Below are positions 1-5,960 of a DNA stretch of 30,766 nt, in pieces (within the stretch, counting starts at the first letter, position 1; the number at the start of each line of letters is the position of its first letter). The notes under the pieces are model-generated. The model did not search any database and was not told where the DNA came from. It saw only the letters and a list, made by a program, of their open reading frames with translations. The stretch comes from JAGXFP01 sp039714535 (GTDB taxonomy: Bacteria; Desulfobacterota; Desulfobulbia; Desulfobulbales; JAGXFP01), in contig JBDLJC010000045.1 in assembly GCA_039714535.1 (NCBI GenBank), positions 1-30,766 on the forward strand, written 5' to 3'. A program made the position numbers and the translations under genes.

Positions 1-1
1 A

Positions 2-337
2 CTTGATAGCGCCTATCTACTGGCTGCAGTTCGCTATGTAGAAAGAAATCCTGTGCGAGCAAATATGGTAAAACATGCTTGGAATTATCAATGGTCAAGC
101 GCTGCTTATCATGCTGGTTTGAAAGAGAGAGATGAATTGATTACCGACACTGATATATTGGATGAAATAGATGATTGGAAAATGTACTTATCAGACAGAG
201 ACATGGATCTTGATGAGTTGAGACAGAAGACTCGGACTGGTCGACCAATAGGAGGTGAAGGCTTTATCCTAAAAGCTGAAGAGATAGCCGGGAGGTGTTT
301 ACGACCTGGCAAAGCAGGTCGGCCCAAAAAGAATTAG
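2..337 (+). CDS. REP-associated / IS200-type transposase, C-terminal part (runs off the left edge)
   Basis: The reading frame is open from base 2, so the gene begins before the window. The visible part contains YLLAAVRYVERNPVRANMV followed by WSSAAYHAG, the usual C-terminal signature of Y1_Tnp transposases of the REP-associated (RAYT) group. It ends in a basic PGKAGRPKKN tail. These single-strand transposases cut and rejoin DNA with a HUH motif and one tyrosine; those residues lie upstream and cannot be checked. The bases after the stop contain three TGTCC(CC)-type motifs (about 344-400), a pattern I associate with sequence flanking such genes. Whether the gene is intact cannot be told from here. 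Confidence 0.85.
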   Translation, partial: LDSAYLLAAVRYVERNPVRANMVKHAWNYQWSSAAYHAGLKERDELITDTDILDEIDDWKMYLSDRDMDLDELRQKTRTGRPIGGEGFILKAEEIAGRCLRPGKAGRPKKN

Positions 338-380
338 TATTATGTCCCCAGATTTAAGTATTCTGTCCAGATTTCAGATT

Positions 381-406
381 TCAAAAATAGATCTGTCCCG
401 GTTTAT
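381..406. repeat. 26-bp perfect inverted repeat, left copy
   Basis: Bases 381-406 are the exact reverse complement of 1982-2007. The pair encloses the small membrane protein gene and the lipoprotein gene. The core is a TCTGTCCCGG motif, and TGTCC motifs also occur at about 345 and 364. Immediate outer flanks do not match, so there is no obvious target-site duplication. Confidence 0.85.
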
Positions 407-444
407 TTACTGTTTACAATATCATCAGGAGGTGCACTATTAAA

Positions 445-744
445 TTGTTGATTTCGATGATTATTGCTGTCTCCTTAATCTTCTGTTCCGTAGATCATGT
501 GGCCGCTTATATTTGCCGGGGCACCGAAGAAGAAAGAGAAAGATGTAAAGAGGATGATAAGAAAGAAAAAATCCTGCTGTACCTAGGGATAGCAGGCGTC
601 ATGCTCATTTATAGTGCTATAACTTCAGCTAAAACAGAGCAGAATGAAACTGAGATAACGTCAGAACAACTCTCTAAGTTATTAAATAAAAAGACCCATG
701 AATGGGTAGATTCAAAAGGTAAGCTGATTATTTATAGGTGGTAA
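445..744 (+). CDS. Small two-segment membrane protein, unknown function
   Basis: 99 codons from a TTG start. The strong ribosome-binding sequence AGGAGGTG (428-435) ends about 9 bases before this TTG; an in-frame ATG at 457 is the alternative. The product has a hydrophobic N-terminus (signal peptide or first membrane segment), a highly charged stretch around residues 26-41 with two cysteines nearby, a second hydrophobic segment (about residues 43-60) and a polar C-terminal tail ending GKLIIYRW. I do not recognise the family. It lies inside the 381-2007 inverted repeat together with the lipoprotein gene. Confidence 0.55.
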   Translation: MLISMIIAVSLIFCSVDHVAAYICRGTEEERERCKEDDKKEKILLYLGIAGVMLIYSAITSAKTEQNETEITSEQLSKLLNKKTHEWVDSKGKLIIYRW

Positions 745-846
745 ATGGTTATCTCCTCTCCCTCGAGAGAGGGTAAGACGTAGGATGTACAAGCCCATAT
801 ATTTAAGAGCTTTGAACCCTTTAATTTGATTAATGGTAAAACGCTT

Positions 847-1962
847 ATGAATGATCCTGATAAAAAAATCGTCTTTCCCATTTATCCCACGCCTTACTCT
901 GGTGTGTCCAGATTCTGTACTTGTCTTCTATTGATCGTTCTTCTTGTTACTGGCTGCGGCGGCGGTAGTGACACAAATACAGGCCCTATTGAAACAACCT
1001 GTCAGGGGTATTTCGATATTTTCCAGATGGATGGTTCCTTAGAATCCATGTACAACAGCATGGATGGAATATTCGAATTTTCCGACTATGAAGCAAATAT
1101 CGGCGGCGGATTTGATGGGTGGTATTCGGTAAGCTGGGAAAATCATACAACATCCGAGTCAGGTGTAGGTACCATCCAGCAAGGCATTCGCACCATTTGC
1201 GCACCGATTTTCGGTGGATGTATTGATACTAATGTGGAACGTTGGGAAGCAACCGTACCGATCGTTCCGGGTGATAACGATGTTACCTTTTATGGCAATG
1301 GCTGCCGTGAGGTAATATTTACTCATTTGCCTGAACACACACCTAAAGTTAAAAGCTTCGATGCTGTCCTAAACCCTGAGCAGTTGGATATGTCTGGCTT
1401 GTTTGATAGCGGCGGCCTTGCTGCCACGATTACAGCAGACTACGGTAGGGATATAGACTGGCTGTCATCCTACAGGAGCGTGTCTGCATCCGCAGTTTCT
1501 GATCATCGCCACGCCGCAATAAGCGATATTGCCATAACCGATTTTTTGTTACCCGGCCTCACCCATTACTTCCGGATGACCATAAGCAATGATCTCGGTG
1601 ATGCCACGAGTAATACCATTGCAATAATCCCCCCGGTGGATGACCCAAATCAGACACAGCCTTACTTGTACGAAAACGGAAGCGCTTCTTTCATCACTTC
1701 AGACAGTGCCAGGGTTTCAGCAATGGTTTTGGGCAATGGCGCACAATATACAGCCTTTGTGGAATACAGCGAGAATCCTGACTTCATTGGTTTTCAGGAA
1801 TCAACAAGAAACATAAACTCTGACGTTCTTGACAGTTATGCGGGCGAAAACTGGGCGCTGAGCTCCCTTACACCTAACACCAAATATCACTACCGCTTTG
1901 TCGCCTACAATTCAGGTGGAACATCGGTGGTGGGTTATAAATCGTTCACAACCGCTCCCTGA
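847..1962 (+). CDS. Putative lipoprotein with C-terminal fibronectin-III-like segments
   Basis: 371 codons from ATG 847; an in-frame TTG at 826 is possible, and neither has a convincing ribosome-binding site. The N-terminus carries basic residues, then a leucine-rich segment and the lipobox VTGC (residues 34-37) followed by GGGS, so the mature protein should be a lipid-anchored envelope protein starting at Cys37. Two stretches near residues 235-260 and 335-371 have the LTPNTKYHYRFVAYN style of fibronectin-III-like strands, ending in FTTAP. The middle part is cysteine-containing and unrecognised. No catalytic motif is visible. The bracketing 26-bp inverted repeat suggests it was acquired as part of a small cassette. 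Confidence 0.7.
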   Translation: MNDPDKKIVFPIYPTPYSGVSRFCTCLLLIVLLVTGCGGGSDTNTGPIETTCQGYFDIFQMDGSLESMYNSMDGIFEFSDYEANIGGGFDGWYSVSWENHTTSESGVGTIQQGIRTICAPIFGGCIDTNVERWEATVPIVPGDNDVTFYGNGCREVIFTHLPEHTPKVKSFDAVLNPEQLDMSGLFDSGGLAATITADYGRDIDWLSSYRSVSASAVSDHRHAAISDIAITDFLLPGLTHYFRMTISNDLGDATSNTIAIIPPVDDPNQTQPYLYENGSASFITSDSARVSAMVLGNGAQYTAFVEYSENPDFIGFQESTRNINSDVLDSYAGENWALSSLTPNTKYHYRFVAYNSGGTSVVGYKSFTTAP

Positions 1963-1981
1963 TAAATAGGTACTCGAGCAG

Positions 1982-2007
1982 ATAAACCGGGACAGATCTA
2001 TTTTTGA
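1982..2007. repeat. 26-bp perfect inverted repeat, right copy
   Basis: Exact reverse complement of 381-406. It begins 19 bases after the lipoprotein stop codon. Together the two copies define a segment of about 1.63 kb. Confidence 0.85.
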
Positions 2008-2306
2008 TATTCAATATCTGGTATCTGTATCTGTATCTGGGGTCAAGCTTGACATTTGGACATTCTGCTTGCTGTTAAATGCGAGGGGTCCGCTTTTGGC
2101 TTTTGATGCAAAAAATTCGTTCGCTGCGAGTCAACATACCGCCCTATAGTTATTACCAAATTGTGTTTATCAAAATCTGGTGAGATAGTATTTTCTGAGG
2201 AAATTCTAATTAGAGGCCAGAGTATTTGGCCTGCCAATTCATTCATACAACCAGATCCATCCACCATTGCATAACACGGGGCCGAAAGAGATCAATATCG
2301 GCTCAT

Positions 2307-2328
2307 TAAAATGAGCGTGATCATTTTA
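2307..2328. promoter_or_regulatory. TetR-type operator O1 (upstream of -35)
   Basis: Perfect 8-bp arms TAAAATGA and TCATTTTA separated by GCGTGA. The core ATGAGCGTGATCAT closely resembles the second palindrome at 2356-2379; the two centres are 50 bp apart, on either side of the promoter. A dimeric TetR protein made by the next gene is the natural candidate ligand. Confidence 0.7.
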
Positions 2329-2330
2329 TC

Positions 2331-2360
2331 TTGACTTCGGTGTTGCGTCTGTGATTTAAT
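2331..2360 (+). promoter_or_regulatory. Promoter of the TetR gene and probably the whole cluster
   Basis: A -35 element TTGACT (2331-2336) and a -10 element TTTAAT (2355-2360) are separated by 18 bases; each matches the sigma-70 consensus at five of six positions. Transcription would begin near 2367, giving a leader of about 22 bases. Confidence 0.65.
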
Positions 2361-2379
2361 GTGAGCACGATCACATTAA
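2356..2379. promoter_or_regulatory. TetR-type operator O2 (over -10 and start site)
   Basis: Perfect 9-bp arms TTAATGTGA and TCACATTAA separated by GCACGA. It covers most of the -10 element and the predicted transcription start and touches the ribosome-binding sequence, so bound repressor should block transcription. It shares the pattern TGAGCxxGATCA with O1. Confidence 0.75.
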
Positions 2380-2388
2380 GGGAAGGTT

Positions 2389-2988
2389 ATGAGAATCACG
2401 AAGGAAGCAAAGAAAAAAACAGCGCAAAAGATCCTGCGGGCAGCAGAAAAGCTATTTACAAGCGTGGGTTATAAGGACACCACGACCCGTCAGATCGCTG
2501 AACAAGCCGGGATCGCCACAGGAACCTTGTTTAACTATTTTCCCTCTAAAGAGACTCTTGCAATGTCTCTTCTGGCTGAAGAGATCAGCCAAGGGCGGGA
2601 GGATTATTTCAGGCGTCGCTCCGACGATGAGGATTTTTCCGAAGATCTTTTTCTATTGATCAGCTCTGAGATCAGGCGACTCAAACCCTACAGAAAATTT
2701 GTCGGTCCTGTTCTTGAAAGCACTATGAGCCTGTTCTCTAAAGAGACCTCCTGCCCTGCAGGCGACAGCACCAGAGCTGAACATCTTCAGGCGGTGCGGG
2801 ACATTATCCATAACCACGGTTACAGCAAGATCCCTGACTACATCTCGACCAGTCTTTACTGGTCTCTTTATCTTGGTATTCTCGCCTTCTGGAGTACTGA
2901 CGAGTCACGCAATCAGGAAGAGACCCTCGCTCTGATGGATTATTCCATCAATGTATTTACCCAGACTATTTCAAACCCAACCCTGTAA
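2389..2988 (+). CDS. TetR/AcrR-family transcriptional regulator
   Basis: 199 residues, normal for the family. The N-terminal DNA-binding domain is clear: an AAEKLFTSVGYKDTTTRQIA helix pair, then AGIATGTLFNYFPSKETL as the recognition region (about residues 40-57). The C-terminal ligand and dimer domain (about 60-199) is variable and does not reveal the ligand. ATG 2389 is preceded by AGGGAAGG. The promoter in front holds two matching palindromes, so autoregulation is likely, and the same promoter probably drives the downstream genes; the next start codon is only 12 bases after this stop. The inducer may be the lipid handled by the cluster, which is inference. Confidence 0.93.
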   Translation: MRITKEAKKKTAQKILRAAEKLFTSVGYKDTTTRQIAEQAGIATGTLFNYFPSKETLAMSLLAEEISQGREDYFRRRSDDEDFSEDLFLLISSEIRRLKPYRKFVGPVLESTMSLFSKETSCPAGDSTRAEHLQAVRDIIHNHGYSKIPDYISTSLYWSLYLGILAFWSTDESRNQEETLALMDYSINVFTQTISNPTL

Positions 2989-3000
2989 GAGGTGAACACC

Positions 3001-4434
3001 ATGACAGACCAAACAGAACAGAATCAGGAAGCAATACAGTTAAAAAAAATCATGCAGGCAATTCCTGAAGAGATCAACGAAGAGTCACCGACTAGTGACC
3101 CTTTAGGCGACCTGATCTCACAGATCAGTGCCCGTAAAGTCCCGGTCAAATCTTTAACCAGGCTCTGGGCTCTTGGGAGCATGCAGGCCAAAATCGCGGT
3201 GGGTTATCTCGCCTATGCACTGCGCAGCAGTTTTATCAATAAAACCGAAAAACAAAAGGCCCTGAACGAAACCCACCTTAATGCAGCTTTAAAACTCCTG
3301 GGCACCATGGGATACCTGCGGGGCGCTGTTATGAAGGTAGGGCAACTCCTTAGCAATATGCCCCATATCGTACCGGAGGAAATGATCGATACCCTGGAAA
3401 GACTACAGTTTGAGGCGCCGCCCATGCATTACTCGCTGATCAGGGAGGTCTTTCTCGATGAGTTCGGTAAAGAGCCGCACGAGATCTTCGCCTCCTTCGA
3501 CAAAAAGGCCTTTGCCGCCGCCTCGCTCGGTCAGGTGCACAGGGCTACCCTGAAATCAGGGGAAGAGGTCGCAGTCAAGATCCAGTATCCGAATATGGCG
3601 TCCACGATCCGCGCCGACCTGGCCAATATGCGAAAGATATTGCTGCCGATGAAATTGAAAAAAGAAGGGCGTTACCTCGCCGGTCATCTTACCGATGTCG
3701 AATCAGTTCTGATCGGCGAGACCGATTATCTGGCCGAAGCGAAGGCAATGAAAAACGCCCGGAAGTTTTTCACACCTGAAGACCAGATTGTTGTTCCCAG
3801 GGTCTGGGATGAGTTCTCAACGAACCGGGTTCTGACCACTGACTTTCTTAAAGGCAAACATGCCGGTGATTTTCTAAAAAGTGACCCACCCCAGGAAGCA
3901 CGGGATCATTTCGGCACCTTGATCTCCCGTGCAATCTTCCGGCAATGGTCAACAGCCAGGACCATCTATGCCGACCCGAATCCAGGAAACTTCCTCTTGC
4001 TTGATGACAATCGTCTGGGATTGATCGATTTTGGCTGCTGCAGGACATTATCAACGGAAGAATGGGACTTTATGGTCAAAGCGGAACAGACGTTCTTGTC
4101 AGATGATACCGAGACAATGAAGGAGATTGTCGCCAAGGCCTGTCTTTTTGACAATGCCGAAGAAATTGAATCGGAGAGACTGAACCTCCTGATGGACCTT
4201 TCATTATGGCAGGCCGAACCGGCAATGGTTGAAGGAAAATTTTCTTTCGGCGATCGCGACTTTTACCAGAGAGGCATCGATCTTCTTACCGAGTCGACAC
4301 GTAAAGGATACATGCGCAACAGCTCACTGTATATCTGGTGGACCAGACTGATCTTCGGTCATCGCACCCTGCTGTACCGCCTGAACAGCAATGTTGATTA
4401 CCACGGCATCTACATGACGGAAAAAAAATACTAG
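3001..4434 (+). CDS. ABC1/UbiB/COQ8-family atypical kinase (AarF-like)
   Basis: 477 residues from ATG 3001, chosen because AGAGGTG lies 6 bases upstream; GTG 2992 is possible. ABC1 signatures appear in order: the KxGQ motif (MKVGQ, about residue 112), the alanine-rich loop AAASLGQVH, the ATP-site lysine in VAVKIQYP (about 192), ETDYLAEA, and IDFG (about 341-345). The usual HADPHPGN catalytic loop reads YADPNPGN here; the aspartate and asparagine remain but both histidines are replaced. Family members act as ATPases that help mobilise quinone precursors or other lipids at membranes. No quinone-biosynthesis gene is nearby. A glycosyltransferase follows after 13 bases, suggesting a role in presenting a lipid substrate for glycosylation. 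Confidence 0.88.
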   Translation: MTDQTEQNQEAIQLKKIMQAIPEEINEESPTSDPLGDLISQISARKVPVKSLTRLWALGSMQAKIAVGYLAYALRSSFINKTEKQKALNETHLNAALKLLGTMGYLRGAVMKVGQLLSNMPHIVPEEMIDTLERLQFEAPPMHYSLIREVFLDEFGKEPHEIFASFDKKAFAAASLGQVHRATLKSGEEVAVKIQYPNMASTIRADLANMRKILLPMKLKKEGRYLAGHLTDVESVLIGETDYLAEAKAMKNARKFFTPEDQIVVPRVWDEFSTNRVLTTDFLKGKHAGDFLKSDPPQEARDHFGTLISRAIFRQWSTARTIYADPNPGNFLLLDDNRLGLIDFGCCRTLSTEEWDFMVKAEQTFLSDDTETMKEIVAKACLFDNAEEIESERLNLLMDLSLWQAEPAMVEGKFSFGDRDFYQRGIDLLTESTRKGYMRNSSLYIWWTRLIFGHRTLLYRLNSNVDYHGIYMTEKKY

Positions 4435-4447
4435 TGGAGCCAGGACG

Positions 4448-5725
4448 ATGAAGATCGGTATTCAGACATGGGGAAGTGACGGAGATATCCTGCCGCATCT
4501 GGCGCTGGCAGGAGGTCTGCGCGCATCGGGGCACGATGTCACACTCGTATACACCAGCGTCGACAACAAGGATTATTCCGAGCTGTGCACCAAAATGGAT
4601 TTCACCGGCATCAAGGTGTTTGATCATTTTCCATTTGATGACGCACTCCAGGAGAAACTGAAGAGATTTTTCCTCAAGGAAAAGTTCCCCCTGAAACATC
4701 TGCAGGTCATCTTCGAGGATTTTTACAAACCTGCGGTGGATGAAATGTGGGAGGCGTCGCTGGAACTCTGTGAGCAAAATGATCTGGTGATCGGCCATTG
4801 GGGACTCCATACCCTGCAGAGTGGTGCAGAAAAAACCGGAACCCCGCATATGGCGGTTGTTCTTAATCACAGCCCAATACCGTCCCGTAATATAACACCC
4901 ATGGGCACTCCTCCTCTTGGCGAGTGGTTGAACCCATTGTGGTGGAAAATTGTCAGTCTGATCGTCGATCGCTGCCTGTTGCCATATTACAAACCATTGC
5001 GGGAGAAGGTCGGCATGCCACCATACAGGAGTGTCTTTCACCACGCCTGGAGGGCAGAGAACCTCAACCTCATCGCCGTGAGCCCGGAGCTTTGCCAACG
5101 GCCTCCGGATTGGCCTGAGAGCTATAAGGTTTGCGGCTTTTTCAACCTGCCCGTTGATCTTGTTGACTGGACCATGCCGGATACGCTCAGGGATTTTCTG
5201 GCTGCGGGAGATCCGCCGGTGTACATGACCTACGGAAGCATGACGAGTTTAAGCGAAGAATACGAAGGGATCGCCCTCGAAGATTTCACCATGGCGGCGC
5301 AACTGGCAGGTTGCCGGGCCCTGATCCAGAGCAGGGTCGCTCCCGAAGGAGTGCACAAGGACAACCCCAATATCTATATTGTCAATCGGCTGCCCCACCA
5401 ACACATCTTCCCGTACTGTGCCGCAGTGGTGCACCATGGCGGCGCCGGCCACACTCAATCCACATTATTGTCGGGCTGTCCCTCCATTGTTGTGGCCCAT
5501 ATCGCCGATCAGATCTTCTGGGGGAGAGAACTCTACCGGCTCGGGGTTGCACCCAGGCCGATATTTCGGCAGGGCTTCAAGATAGAAAAACTGGTCAAAG
5601 CCATTCGCACTGTTCTCGATAATCCGGTCATGAAGAAAAAAGCGGCGGAAATTGGCGCCAGAATGGAGAAAGAGAATGGTGTGGAAAAAGCGGTGCAAGA
5701 GATCAACCAATGGAGGCAAACATGA
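4448..5725 (+). CDS. GT1-family glycosyltransferase, sterol/lipid glucosyltransferase-like
   Basis: 425 residues. The N-terminal acceptor domain opens with GIQTWGSDGDILPHLALAGG, as in GT-B glycosyltransferases of the UGT/sterol 3-beta-glucosyltransferase group. The C-terminal donor domain contains VVHHGGAGHTQSTLLSGCP (about residues 326-344), where the HHGGAG turn contacts the nucleotide-sugar phosphates, followed by the acidic D-Q pair in ADQIFWG. It should transfer a sugar from a nucleotide donor to a lipid-like acceptor at the cytoplasmic membrane face; sugar and acceptor cannot be read from sequence. GGAGCCAGGA lies just before ATG 4448. The stop codon overlaps the next gene's start as ATGA. 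Antibiotic or rhamnolipid-type glycosyltransferases are the main alternative, made less likely by the envelope-transport neighbours. Confidence 0.87.
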   Translation: MKIGIQTWGSDGDILPHLALAGGLRASGHDVTLVYTSVDNKDYSELCTKMDFTGIKVFDHFPFDDALQEKLKRFFLKEKFPLKHLQVIFEDFYKPAVDEMWEASLELCEQNDLVIGHWGLHTLQSGAEKTGTPHMAVVLNHSPIPSRNITPMGTPPLGEWLNPLWWKIVSLIVDRCLLPYYKPLREKVGMPPYRSVFHHAWRAENLNLIAVSPELCQRPPDWPESYKVCGFFNLPVDLVDWTMPDTLRDFLAAGDPPVYMTYGSMTSLSEEYEGIALEDFTMAAQLAGCRALIQSRVAPEGVHKDNPNIYIVNRLPHQHIFPYCAAVVHHGGAGHTQSTLLSGCPSIVVAHIADQIFWGRELYRLGVAPRPIFRQGFKIEKLVKAIRTVLDNPVMKKKAAEIGARMEKENGVEKAVQEINQWRQT

Positions 5726-5910
5726 AAAAGCCAGTATCGACAATCGTTACGATCTTCTTAATTATGATAGCTCTGCTCCATGTCCTGCGGCTGCTTTATC
5801 AAGTCAATATCACAGTCGGAGATATTGATATTCCGATGTGGCCCAGCATTTTCGGTTCTCTGGTACCGGCCGGCCTGGCCGTGATGCTTAAAAAGGAAAG
5901 CAATCGATAG
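5722..5910 (+). CDS. Small membrane protein of 62 residues
   Basis: Start ATG 5722 is preferred over ATG 5710 because GGAGG (5712-5716) sits at normal spacing and the ATGA overlap with the glycosyltransferase stop indicates translational coupling. The product has two hydrophobic segments (about residues 6-26 and 41-56) around a short polar loop, and a basic C-terminal KKESNR. I have seen similar short unnamed membrane proteins but cannot give a function. The coupling suggests it works with the glycosyltransferase, perhaps as a membrane partner (inference). Confidence 0.72.
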   Translation: MKKPVSTIVTIFLIMIALLHVLRLLYQVNITVGDIDIPMWPSIFGSLVPAGLAVMLKKESNR

Positions 5911-5960
5911 CCTTTTGGCTAACCGGTGGACAAACATTATTCCTCGGGGGAAAGAACAAG

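Larger units (their letters stand above)
1963..2388. other. Intergenic region with repeat-type sequence and the TetR control region
   Basis: 426 bases without a convincing gene. From left to right it holds the right inverted repeat copy (1982-2007), a short CTGTAT direct repeat (about 2026-2040), the 12-bp palindrome GTCAAGCTTGAC (2042-2053) of a type I associate with mobile-element flanks, an unremarkable stretch to 2300, and then the promoter and operators of the TetR gene. A 74-codon minus-strand ORF at 2043-2267 has no ribosome-binding site and no recognisable protein features. Confidence 0.6.

Noticed and set aside
750..785. CTCTCCCTCGAGAGAGGG hairpin after the small membrane protein gene
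   Set aside because: No T-run follows, so it is not supported as a terminator.
2043..2267. 74-codon minus-strand ORF between lipoprotein and TetR genes
   Set aside because: No ribosome-binding site, no family resemblance, and it begins in what looks like repeat-associated sequence.
4286..5098. 270-codon minus-strand ORF across the kinase-glycosyltransferase junction
   Set aside because: Both plus-strand genes have strong family motifs here; the translation is repetitive antisense sequence.
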